From assembly GCF_028421645.1 (NCBI RefSeq), contig NZ_CP116887.1, forward strand, positions 3,040,001 through 3,104,000: 64,000 bases of DNA, written 5' to 3'. Source of the DNA: Aneurinibacillus sp. Ricciae_BoGa-3 (GTDB lineage Bacteria > Bacillota > Bacilli > Aneurinibacillales > Aneurinibacillaceae). The notes below the pieces were generated by a model that was not told the origin of the DNA, ran no database searches, and saw nothing but the letters and a program-made list of their open reading frames with translations. Positions 8,257-15,976 of the stretch are shown in pieces (positions within the stretch are counted from its first letter, which is position 1; every line of letters starts with the position of its first letter). Position numbers and translations under genes: made by a program.

Positions 8257-8604
8257 TTACAGTGGCGATCTTGGATAATACTCTGTCTGCAGATCCCGTA
8301 ATAAAGACCAGGCCCCCTGCTCTGTCATCGGTTTATAAGCTCTGTTTTTCGCATGCTCATCTTTATATGCGGTATCCGCAATTATAATTTTTCCTGCTGG
8401 AGCAAGCCTTTGGGCTAGAAAAGAAACGGCCCGATTTTTTTGTTGATCCGTTAAATGATGAAAAGCATACGTACTTACGATCCCATCTAAATTGTATAAG
8501 GCTTCAGGAAGACGCAGAAAATGTCCGTCTTATACAATAAATTCAGGAATTTTCTGCATCGCCTCCGCTCTCATTTCCGGTGAAGGATCAAACTGCCAAC
8601 CTAC
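8257..8604 (-). pseudogene. Remnant of a class I SAM-dependent methyltransferase
   Basis: Read on the minus strand, one frame gives a fragment with FDPSPEMRAEAMQKIPEF, then an in-frame TAA (8532-8530). It continues with DGHFLRLPEALYNLDGIVSTYAFHHL and GKIIIADTAYKDEHAKNRAY, ending at TAA 8257. This is the second half of the Rossmann domain of YrrT-like methyltransferases. The glycine-rich SAM motif and the N-terminus are missing. The internal stop, missing start and lack of a ribosome site mark it as dead. Confidence 0.8.
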
Positions 8605-9127
8605 AGTTTGGTGGGTTTTTGATTGCGGTTTTTTCTCCGGAACCAACTTGAAACTTTTATGCAACTATGAATTATGCCAAAAATACAAGCAACAATTTTC
8701 AAGATGGTAAGCAGTATCGTAAGCGTGCCCATTGAATCTCACCACCTTTTGGCAAACTTCTTGGCCCTTGTTTAATAAAAGAACTCTTTCAATCGTTGAG
8801 AAATGTTGTAAGGAATTTAATGAAAAAAAGAACAACAAATGGGTCTTGGATTTATCCCAATCGTTATCGAAAAATATAGTGGAGAGTAGGTGACCAAGCA
8901 TGGCTGGTTTGAGTATAGCCATTTGAGGAGTTCTATTGGGAGGTTGATTACTTTAAATGGGTTGTATGCCCCGTTGTTGCTGAATAAAAGGCGTCTAACA
9001 TGCCCATACTTAACATAAAACAAAATTCATTGTTTAATCACTTATATTTAGCTTAATTGTCTTAGGTTCCACAAAATTTATCCGCTTTACCGTTCGGAAA
9101 TCCGAAACGATGAGCAAAAAAAGAACG
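8605..9127. other. Gene-poor stretch; no supported feature
   Basis: About 520 bases following the methyltransferase remnant. It is AT-rich with only short frames that lack ribosome sites and resemble no family I know. It may be further decayed DNA. Confidence 0.4.
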
Positions 9128-9583
9128 CTACGGAGTAGGGCCAGTCTCGACTGTTGGAGATTCGCGATACAAAATACTATCTAAGGATGGGCAGCCGAGC
9201 ATCGTCCAAATGCGCAAAAACACATCTAAGGATGGTTGATTTCGATTATTTAGTATTGCGGACAAGGTACTTTTTGAAATATTTAATTCCCTTGCAACTG
9301 CATTTTGGGATACTTTCCTTTTTTCCAATTCCTCCTTGATTCTGTTTTTTAAAGGTGCATCAGTTCCTAGCGGAAATAGCTTCATAACGTCTTTTGTAGT
9401 CTCACCGGATACATGCGGAAAATACATCATCAGATAGTAGGCAACTGCACCAGCAATGTTCTCCTCAACTGTCATGGGTTCTGGATATTTATCACGGAGC
9501 ATGTAGTTCGTGAAATTGGTTAAGAGTTCTAACTTCTCAGCTACCGTATCGGTAAGCTCAATGGTAAACGTTCGTTTTTCCAA
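9128..9583 (-). CDS. XRE-family helix-turn-helix regulator with N-terminal helical domain
   Basis: The C-terminal part (about residues 80-140) is a Cro/C1-type helix-turn-helix: KVSQNAVARELNISKSTLSAI followed by PSLDVFLRIWTMLG. The N-terminal ~75 residues are helical (EKRTFTIELTDTVAEKLELL), possibly for dimerisation or sensing. TTG 9583 has a nearby GGTGA ribosome site, whereas the ATG at 9595 has none. It is divergent from a 26-codon frame, with a perfect palindrome between them, suggesting autoregulation. Confidence 0.75.
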   Translation of the reverse strand: MEKRTFTIELTDTVAEKLELLTNFTNYMLRDKYPEPMTVEENIAGAVAYYLMMYFPHVSGETTKDVMKLFPLGTDAPLKNRIKEELEKRKVSQNAVARELNISKSTLSAILNNRNQPSLDVFLRIWTMLGCPSLDSILYRESPTVETGPTP

Positions 9584-9607
9584 ACAGATCACCATCCGTT
9601 TTTTTTA

Positions 9608-9620
9608 CTCATACTATGAG
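9608..9620. promoter_or_regulatory. Palindromic operator candidate
   Basis: CTCATA-C-TATGAG, a perfect 13-base palindrome, overlaps a second small repeat (AGGGG-AAA-CCCCT, 9619-9631). It lies between the HTH regulator and the small divergent frame and is the natural binding site candidate for the regulator. Confidence 0.45.
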
Positions 9621-9658
9621 GGGAAACCCCTAATTATACCCAAAAGGAGCAAAATTAA

Positions 9659-9739
9659 ATGTCGACAACTTATCCAAACATCACAAAAGAACAGGCCGAG
9701 CGAATTCGTGAAAACGCAGAACAGGCAAAAAAATCATAG
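9659..9739 (+). CDS. Possible 26-residue peptide
   Basis: ATG 9659 follows AAAGGAG by nine bases. The product (MSTTYPNITKEQAERIRENA...) is hydrophilic and helical, with no signal peptide. It is divergent from the HTH regulator across the operator candidate. It is too short to judge by composition. Confidence 0.4.
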   Translation: MSTTYPNITKEQAERIRENAEQAKKS

Positions 9740-9777
9740 GGACAGGAGTTGCTAGTTATGTAATGTCAAAAGGCGCA

Positions 9778-10308
9778 TTAAATCCAGCCCATGCGCTCTC
9801 TTAATGATTTAATCTGGGCAATATGATGATGCCCATGATAGGCATATAAGCTTAATGCTTCAAAAAGAGTGGTGCTTCCATTTTCGGGATGAATATAGGT
9901 TTGCTGAAAATCCTCCATTGTTAACGAATTAATCAGCAGTTCCCACCTAGCGTGGATGGCATCCACAAGGTTTAGCGAGATATCAATGGGCGCAGTTCGC
10001 GCATCCTGCAGTTCAGCCCATTTTTCCTCTTGGAATGGTTTAATCGTGGGTTGTTCCTCAGTCAAGGCAAGCCTGAAGCGGACATATCCATTGAGCTGCC
10101 CGTCTGCAATGTGGTGCACCACCTGCCTTACTGTCCATCCCTTGTGCCTGTATGGTGTGTTAAGTTGCTCTTGTGTAAGCCCCTGAACGGCCTTACGAAG
10201 CTGTGCAGGAATTTGTCCTATCACCCGGCCCCATTCCTTTATTTGCTCAGCGTTGATTTCTCCTGGTGCTGTAAATTTGCCAATTGGATATTGCGCTGCT
10301 GTATCCAT
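9778..10308 (-). CDS. yfiT: YfiT-like bacillithiol transferase / DinB-superfamily metal protein
   Basis: It starts at ATG 10308, eight bases after GGAGG; the frame opens 15 bases upstream. The 176-residue protein has the YfiT-type opening QYPIGKF and a four-helix DinB fold. The metal-binding histidines are in VRQVVHHIADG and YAYHGHHHIAQ. Members are proposed to transfer bacillithiol to toxic electrophiles (family knowledge). It is monocistronic. Confidence 0.87.
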   Translation of the reverse strand: MDTAAQYPIGKFTAPGEINAEQIKEWGRVIGQIPAQLRKAVQGLTQEQLNTPYRHKGWTVRQVVHHIADGQLNGYVRFRLALTEEQPTIKPFQEEKWAELQDARTAPIDISLNLVDAIHARWELLINSLTMEDFQQTYIHPENGSTTLFEALSLYAYHGHHHIAQIKSLRERMGWI

Positions 10309-10398
10309 CGCTTCCGCCTCCAAATAATTATGGTTTGTTTTTTCCTATTAATTCAATTCGGCACATCGGATTAAAATCCTCTTTGAAAACTTCCACGC

Positions 10399-10476
10399 CT
10401 AAGTCGCAAGCCTTTTATCTTGCGAAGCTTCTGATTCAGCCGTGATCAACTCTACTTTGTATTTGTTCCTATTCAC
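10399..10476 (-). CDS. Possible 25-residue protein
   Basis: GTG 10476 lies seven bases after a strong AGGAGGAG. The product (MNRNKYKVELITAESEASQD...) starts like a small beta strand and is hydrophilic. The ribosome site is the only solid support. A strong hairpin sits upstream at 10521-10558. Confidence 0.4.
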   Translation of the reverse strand: MNRNKYKVELITAESEASQDKRLAT

Positions 10477-10520
10477 CTTGTTTCTCCTCCTGGGGTTCAC
10501 ATTTTCAAAGAGTTGGATCA

Positions 10521-10558
10521 GAGCAAGGGGATACCCTTCTTCGGGTCTAGCCCTGCTC
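10521..10558. other. Long imperfect hairpin between yfiT and the antiporter gene
   Basis: The arms GAGCAAGGGGATACCC and GGGTCTAGCCCTGCTC pair with a few mismatches around a TTCTTC loop. On the plus strand it is followed by ATTTTTG, like a weak terminator. On the minus strand it would sit in the leader of the 25-codon frame. Confidence 0.45.
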
Positions 10559-10739
10559 CATTTTTGTTTCATCCTTCCCTTCCAGCAACCACTGGATATT
10601 TATTGATAATTATACCATGTTTTGTTACAAGCTTATCTAACGATGATTGATCACGATTTAACAAACAATAAAATAGGTAAGACTTAATATAGTGTAAATT
10701 TGGAAGTTAGCTTAATATTAAACAACACAGGTGATGTCA

Positions 10740-12206
10740 TTGGATTTTAACTCGGATAATATTATCTTTTTATTTTCGATCCTTCTAATCATCGGAGTCA
10801 TTACAACAAAGTTCTCATCACGTCTCGGGGTTCCTTCGCTTGTCCTTTTTATAGCGGTAGGGATGGCATTAAACCATTTTATTTATTTTTCAAACGCCTT
10901 CATCACCCAGCTATTTGGCATACTGGCTCTTATCATCATCTTGTTTGATGGCGGTATGAAAACGAGCTGGAAAAGTATCAAACCCGGAATAAAACCCGCT
11001 GTTTCACTCGCTACAGTAGGTGTACTATGCACAACTTTTATCGTAGGTTTTTTTGCTAAGTATACCCTGGGTATTTCCTGGATGGAAAGCTGTCTGCTTG
11101 GAGCCATCGTCGGTTCAACTGACGCAGCCGCCGTTTTTTCTGTGTTAGGCAATAAAAATATTAAGGGGCGCCTTACGTCAACCCTTGAGGCCGAATCTGG
11201 AACGAATGATCCTATGGCGGTATTTCTTACGATTTCCTTTCTTCATTTGGTACAGAACAGTGAAGCCGCGCTGCTTCCGATGATTTTAGAATTTTTCTGG
11301 GAAATGGGATTTGGCTTATGTATGGGGATGTTGATGGGATGGATTTCCGTTAAAACGATCAATAAAATAAATCTTGATTCTTCTGGACTGTATCCTGTTT
11401 TAGCGCTTTCTTTGGCCATCTTAACCTACAGTTTAACCTCCATACTTCAGGGCAGCGGGTTCTTGGCCGTGTACATAATGGCGGTATACATGGGCAGTTT
11501 TGATTTTACGTATCATTTTTCGGTAAGCCGGTTTAATCAGGGTTTCGCCTGGATGATGCAGATTTTTATGTTTATTCTTCTTGGTCTTCTCGTGTTCCCC
11601 AGTCAGCTTATCCAAATAAGCTGGACTGGTTTAACCTTATCCTTTATTCTCATATTTGTCGCCCGCCCTATTGGTGTGTTTGTAAGCACTATTTTTAGTA
11701 AGTTTTCAATCCGGGAAAAGCTGTTTGTATCGTGGGCCGGGCTGCGCGGGGCGGTTCCGATTGTTTTAGCCACCTATCCGCTGCTGGCAGGGGCTGAACA
11801 TGCACAATTTATTTTTAATACTGTATTTTTTATCGTCCTAACTTCCGCATTAATTCAAGGATCTACGATTGGTTGGCTGGGAAAAGTGCTGAAACTTTCA
11901 TATGGGGAAAAGGTAAAGCCGCCGCACCGTATCGAACTGCTCTCCATCGGTAAGACCAATTTGGGAATGCTGGAGATACAAGTACCTCCCCATTCGAAAG
12001 CAGCGAATAAAGAGATTGGGCATCTGGAATTTCCGGCTGACGTGCTGGTCACGGGGATTATCCGGGGTGAGAAGCTTCTCACCCCGAATGGTGACACAGA
12101 GGTTTACGAGGGGGACAATTTATACATCCTAACGCCAAAAGACAAACAGGAAATAGTGAAGGATTTATTCATTACCCCGTTGGAAGAGACCCTCAGAGAG
12201 GGATAA
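10740..12206 (+). CDS. Potassium (cation)/proton antiporter with C-terminal RCK_C domain
   Basis: About 488 residues. The N-terminal ~390 are a 12-13-helix cation/proton antiporter domain with the conserved GSTDAAAVFSVL and ESGTNDPMAVFL segments, whose aspartates carry ions. The last ~85 residues form a soluble RCK_C/TrkA-C module (IGHLEFPADVLVTGIIRG), a domain that often binds nucleotides such as c-di-AMP. It resembles the NhaP2/CvrA group. TTG 10740 follows AGGTGATG. It is monocistronic and probably serves potassium and pH homeostasis. Confidence 0.88.
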   Translation: MDFNSDNIIFLFSILLIIGVITTKFSSRLGVPSLVLFIAVGMALNHFIYFSNAFITQLFGILALIIILFDGGMKTSWKSIKPGIKPAVSLATVGVLCTTFIVGFFAKYTLGISWMESCLLGAIVGSTDAAAVFSVLGNKNIKGRLTSTLEAESGTNDPMAVFLTISFLHLVQNSEAALLPMILEFFWEMGFGLCMGMLMGWISVKTINKINLDSSGLYPVLALSLAILTYSLTSILQGSGFLAVYIMAVYMGSFDFTYHFSVSRFNQGFAWMMQIFMFILLGLLVFPSQLIQISWTGLTLSFILIFVARPIGVFVSTIFSKFSIREKLFVSWAGLRGAVPIVLATYPLLAGAEHAQFIFNTVFFIVLTSALIQGSTIGWLGKVLKLSYGEKVKPPHRIELLSIGKTNLGMLEIQVPPHSKAANKEIGHLEFPADVLVTGIIRGEKLLTPNGDTEVYEGDNLYILTPKDKQEIVKDLFITPLEETLREG

Positions 12207-12329
12207 TCAATTGTAAATTTATTCTAATGTAATTTAATTACGATCTTCTCTCCCCAGGAAGGATTTAATTTAGCCAGTAAACGAGTGGCTCATATGGCTG
12301 CAACTGATGAACTTATCGTGTTGCCGCAA

Positions 12330-12830
12330 TTATTTTTCTTTCGCCTGAAGTTCTTTTAAGTCCTGGGAAAGCTGGTCGACCAGTGTTCCAAGTACTTTCT
12401 TGTCCATCGGATTTGCCTGGGATGCTGTAACAGCCGGGTTCAAATGCTCTTCAATTTTTCCGTACAGGTCTGCATATTTTGGTTTGACTCCATCTTCAAA
12501 GGTCTTCCAGGATTCCTCCAGCTGGGGTCCTGTTGCTTTCACTTTGTCAGCTTCGCCTGCAGCCAGCTGTTTTTTCAACTCACCTGCGACTGCTAACAAC
12601 TTGACTGTGCCTGTTTTAATATCAACTGTTGGATTTTGTTCCTTGGCAGGAGCCTGAGTTGAATTGTTCGATTGCGCTGCAGTATTCGATGATGCTGAAC
12701 CAGATGAAGCCGTTGTGCTCGATGTTGAAGATGGATTCGGCTGGGAAGAAGCATTATTTGCCGACCCACATCCGGCCAGAAGAATGGCACTTGCTAAACC
12801 TGCAGATACTAACGTATACAATTTATTCAT
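12330..12830 (-). CDS. Iron-locus lipoprotein with a helical domain like FTR1's N-terminus
   Basis: A 166-residue lipoprotein: lipobox LAGC with Cys21, a Ser/Thr/Asn-rich linker (about 22-75), then a helical domain. That domain's WKTFEDGVKPKYADLYGKIE resembles the repeat WLQIEDSIKADSGKTYADVE in the extracytoplasmic N-terminal part of the FTR1 gene just upstream. ATG 12830 follows GGGGGAAATAACG. The gap to the permease gene is about 45 bases on the same strand, so they are likely one operon. I infer that it helps bind or hand over iron to the permease. The family name is unknown to me. Confidence 0.75.
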   Translation of the reverse strand: MNKLYTLVSAGLASAILLAGCGSANNASSQPNPSSTSSTTASSGSASSNTAAQSNNSTQAPAKEQNPTVDIKTGTVKLLAVAGELKKQLAAGEADKVKATGPQLEESWKTFEDGVKPKYADLYGKIEEHLNPAVTASQANPMDKKVLGTLVDQLSQDLKELQAKEK

Positions 12831-12875
12831 CGTTATTTCCCCCAATATTTATTCTATATAATAGAAAGATTTATA

Positions 12876-14354
12876 CTAGACAGATTTATACTGCGCGTTG
12901 TTTGGGACAGCATTTTTTTTCGTTTTTCTCCACATCACCACTAAAATAGCTGCTAGAATAAGGATCCACTGCGGAACAGTGCTCAGCCAGGAAGGATACA
13001 TGGCAAGGAAATCAAAGCTCGGCAGCTGTGAAGCGGTTGTCGAAGGCAGGAGGCCGCCCAATTGTAATCCATGAATACCCATTCCTGTAAATTTAATGCA
13101 TAAGTAAAATACAATCACGCTCGATACCATAAAGAATGGTTTAATCGGCATCTTAAGGCCGATAACAATCATCAGATAAGCTACAACGGCTAGTATAACA
13201 AGCCCGATGAGCAATCCAATTAGAAGATTCTGCAGGCTAATTTGATTGACCATTCCGATGAGAAACAACACGGTTTCCGTACCTTCTCTAAAAATCGCCA
13301 GAAAGGATAGCACACCAAGTGAAACGAGTTTTCCCGTATCTACAGCTCCCGCACTCTTCGTACGAATATATTTTTGCCAATCTTTTATGCTGGATTGACT
13401 GTGAAGCCAGTAACTCATGTAGAGAAGCATCGCTGCCGCTATGACACCTGTCCATCCGGAAATGAGGAAGTTATTATTGCCGAATGCCCCGGATGAAAAG
13501 ATGAATTTAACAATGACCGCCAGGATGACACTGACAAGTAAGCCCGCTAAAACACCTGACCAAATCCAACCTTTTCCCTTTTGATTATTTGATTTGGAAA
13601 CAAAGGCAAGCAAAGCCGTTACGACAAGTAAAGCCTCCAGCCCTTCCCGAATGGGAATCATGGCAGCATCCCATATCGTATAGCCGGACTTGCTGGAAAG
13701 TGGGGTTAGATAATTAATCATGCGATCCAGCAAGACACCTGCGCCTTGATAATCCGGCGGGTTTTGCGCCAGCATGGCATTTACTGTTACCATATCGCGT
13801 TCCGAATCGCTGTAGATGCTTGCTGACTGGGCAACGACAGTTCCCTCAACACTCAACCAGTTCTGTCTGACTTTGGATATTTGTTCCAGGGCTGCCTTCT
13901 GGTCTTTCTTCTGTACATCCTGTTTTGCTTCTATTAAAGCACCAATGAAATCCGATAGCGTTGCATCTGATTTTTTGAGCTCCCCTTTTTCAAAATGCCC
14001 CTGTATGTAAGTCTCGTTCACCGTTTTCAGCTGCTCAAGAGCCCGAGTAACATCAGCAGGTTTGTTTAGGATAAAAGCGTAGGATACTTCCCCCATCTTG
14101 CTTTCAACGTCCGCATACGTTTTTCCGGAATCTGCCTTGATAGAGTCCTCGATTTGCAGCCATGACTTATTGAAAGCTTCAAAGTTTTTTTGCGCTTCTG
14201 CTAGTTTTCCTTGCTTTGCGTTTTGCAAAGCTTGATTGATAAATTGCTCGGCCCTTGCCATATTGTCCGTTCCGGTACTCGCCTGAGCGGCCACTGTCCA
14301 TGTAAACAGTATGTAGAGAACACCTAAAACAAGCCATTTCCCCTTTTTCAACAT
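12876..14354 (-). CDS. FTR1/EfeU-type iron permease with extracytoplasmic helical domain
   Basis: The protein is 492 residues from ATG 14354 (GGGG eight bases upstream). It has a signal peptide, about 200 residues of extracytoplasmic helices made of two related repeats, then the seven-helix FTR1 domain. The two iron-channel motifs are REGLE (about residue 233) and REGTE (about residue 355). FTR1 permeases take up ferric iron produced by a partner ferroxidase. Here the multicopper oxidase is encoded divergently, and tandem Fur boxes lie in front of this gene. The operon continues with the lipoprotein at 12330. Confidence 0.93.
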   Translation of the reverse strand: MLKKGKWLVLGVLYILFTWTVAAQASTGTDNMARAEQFINQALQNAKQGKLAEAQKNFEAFNKSWLQIEDSIKADSGKTYADVESKMGEVSYAFILNKPADVTRALEQLKTVNETYIQGHFEKGELKKSDATLSDFIGALIEAKQDVQKKDQKAALEQISKVRQNWLSVEGTVVAQSASIYSDSERDMVTVNAMLAQNPPDYQGAGVLLDRMINYLTPLSSKSGYTIWDAAMIPIREGLEALLVVTALLAFVSKSNNQKGKGWIWSGVLAGLLVSVILAVIVKFIFSSGAFGNNNFLISGWTGVIAAAMLLYMSYWLHSQSSIKDWQKYIRTKSAGAVDTGKLVSLGVLSFLAIFREGTETVLFLIGMVNQISLQNLLIGLLIGLVILAVVAYLMIVIGLKMPIKPFFMVSSVIVFYLCIKFTGMGIHGLQLGGLLPSTTASQLPSFDFLAMYPSWLSTVPQWILILAAILVVMWRKTKKNAVPNNAQYKSV

Positions 14355-14400
14355 GCTCTTTTCCCCACTCCTCTCCTCGTTACTCATATGTTACTTAAAT

Positions 14401-14431
14401 TGATAATCATTGTCAATGATAAAGATTTTCA
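14401..14431 (-). promoter_or_regulatory. Tandem Fur boxes upstream of the FTR1 gene
   Basis: TGATAATCATTGTCA (14401-14415) matches the 7-1-7 Fur palindrome with one mismatch, and a weaker overlapping TGATAAAGATTTTCA (14417-14431) follows. They lie about 47 bases before the FTR1 start, where Fe-Fur would repress in iron-replete cells. Confidence 0.82.
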
Positions 14432-14485
14432 TTCACATTAATAATTTTTGTTGATGGATTTCATAGACTATTGTATTCTGATATT

Positions 14486-14504
14486 AATGATAATCATTAT
14501 CATA
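14486..14504 (+). promoter_or_regulatory. Perfect Fur box upstream of the multicopper oxidase gene
   Basis: AATGATAATCATTATCATA contains a perfect Fur 7-1-7 palindrome. It lies about 46 bases before ATG 14550, which is one reason for rejecting the longer frame that starts at 14448 and would place the box inside the coding region. Confidence 0.92.
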
Positions 14505-14549
14505 TTTTTTTTACTTTATCAGACTATGGGAATACAAGGGGAGAATGGT

Positions 14550-15890
14550 ATGAAGTTAAAAAAAATTTGCTATGGCGGGCTTGCTGCTAGTCTACTTGCT
14601 GCTTATCCGCTCAGTGCATCCGCTCACGAAATGGATAATCATACGAATGTTTCTATTATGGTAAATGGCAGTGATGCCACTAGCAATGCACATCCTTATT
14701 TCGATTCGCATCATCGATTAATGGCTTCGGTCCGGGTTGTAGCTGAATCGCTTGGTGCTACTGTAAAATGGGATGCTAAACACCATGCTGTTTTGATTAA
14801 TACGCCCTCTTTTCCAGTCAATCTACATTCGAACACTGCTTTTCCCGTGCTCGTAAATGGACAATTGGTTAAAACCAATGGGACGGCCATCCAGAAAACG
14901 AACCGGATAATCGCTCCTGCCCGATCAATCGCTGAAGCTTTAAATGCAGAGGTATCGTGGGACCAAGAAGCTCAGCTTATGGACATTACGAGCAGACAAG
15001 CAGTGGATGAATTCAATAGCGAAGAAGCAAAAGTTAAAGATGTTTTAGAAGGAACAGGCCTTACTCCCCACATTGCTGCCGATGGAACAAAAGAATTCAC
15101 GCTGGTGGCAGAACCCCACATTTGGGAGCCGGTTAAAGGTGCTGTTACACAAGCTTGGACGTATAATGGGCAAGTTCCGGGACCTGTAATCCGGGTGACA
15201 GAGGGAGATCATGTTCGGATTACACTTGTAAATAAGCTTCCGGAACCTACTATAACCCACTGGCATGGGCTTCATTTGCCAAATGCAATGGATGGAGTGC
15301 CGGATATTACCCAGAAACCGGTGCAGCCAGGACAATCATTTACATATGAGTTTACAGCGAGTCATCCAGGCACATTTATGTACCATTCGCACTTCGATGA
15401 TATGAAGCAAGTTGGAAAGGGCCTTAGGGGTGCTTTTATCATCGATCCGAAAGACCCGAAAACAGAAACCAAATATGATCATGACTACACCATGCTCTTA
15501 AGCGGCTTTCATATGCAGGATACGACGGAAGGTGAAGAAGACTACTTCACAATGAATGGCCGAAGCTATCCTTATACACAGCCTCTAGTTGTAAAAAAGG
15601 GAGAGACAGTGCGGCTGCGGCTAATCAACATTGATCCCACTGAAACGCACACTATGCATCTTCATGGTATGGATTTTCAGGTCATTGCCAAAGATGGCCA
15701 TCCATCCAGCAACCCGCAAAAGATGAATACGTTATTGATCGGTCCTGGTGAAACGTATGACATTGCGTTTACTGCGGATGCTGTAGGATCGTGGATGTTC
15801 CATTGCCATATTCTCGATCATACAATGAATGCCGGCAGCAAAATGGGACAAATGGGTGGGTTAGTTACAGTTATAAAAGTTCATGAGTAA
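14550..15890 (+). CDS. Secreted two-domain multicopper oxidase with copper-amine-oxidase-type N-terminal domain
   Basis: The protein is 446 residues from ATG 14550 (GGGGAG upstream). A signal peptide (cut near SASA-HE, residue ~26) is followed by a ~120-residue copper-amine-oxidase N-terminal-like stalk (LMASVRVVAESLGATVKWD and its repeat IAPARSIAEALNAEVSWD). The multicopper oxidase part has HWHG (residue ~237), HSH (~279), HTMHLHG (~367) and HCHILDH (~418), the trinuclear and type-1 copper ligands. At ~280 residues that part fits two cupredoxin domains. The Fur box and the divergent FTR1 gene suggest a ferroxidase that feeds the permease; laccase activity is the alternative. Confidence 0.92.
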   Translation: MKLKKICYGGLAASLLAAYPLSASAHEMDNHTNVSIMVNGSDATSNAHPYFDSHHRLMASVRVVAESLGATVKWDAKHHAVLINTPSFPVNLHSNTAFPVLVNGQLVKTNGTAIQKTNRIIAPARSIAEALNAEVSWDQEAQLMDITSRQAVDEFNSEEAKVKDVLEGTGLTPHIAADGTKEFTLVAEPHIWEPVKGAVTQAWTYNGQVPGPVIRVTEGDHVRITLVNKLPEPTITHWHGLHLPNAMDGVPDITQKPVQPGQSFTYEFTASHPGTFMYHSHFDDMKQVGKGLRGAFIIDPKDPKTETKYDHDYTMLLSGFHMQDTTEGEEDYFTMNGRSYPYTQPLVVKKGETVRLRLINIDPTETHTMHLHGMDFQVIAKDGHPSSNPQKMNTLLIGPGETYDIAFTADAVGSWMFHCHILDHTMNAGSKMGQMGGLVTVIKVHE

Positions 15891-15905
15891 ATCGCCTCAA
15901 TAATT

Positions 15906-15949
15906 AAAAGCCCCAACCTTACCAGAGATGGTTAGGTTGGGGCTTTTTT
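15906..15949 (+). terminator. Terminator between the multicopper oxidase and phosphoesterase genes
   Basis: AAAAGCCCCAACCT and its complement form a long stem followed by a T-run. It is bidirectional and lies between convergent genes. Confidence 0.92.
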
Positions 15950-15976
15950 AAGTTGCCGAGTTACTGGTTTTTTTGC

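Noticed and set aside
8665-9023. Minus-strand frames in the gene-poor stretch
   Set aside because: No ribosome sites, odd composition and no family resemblance.
14448-14549. Upstream extension of the multicopper oxidase frame
   Set aside because: It would place the perfect Fur box inside the coding sequence and lacks the signal peptide at its N-terminus; ATG 14550 has both a ribosome site and a signal peptide.
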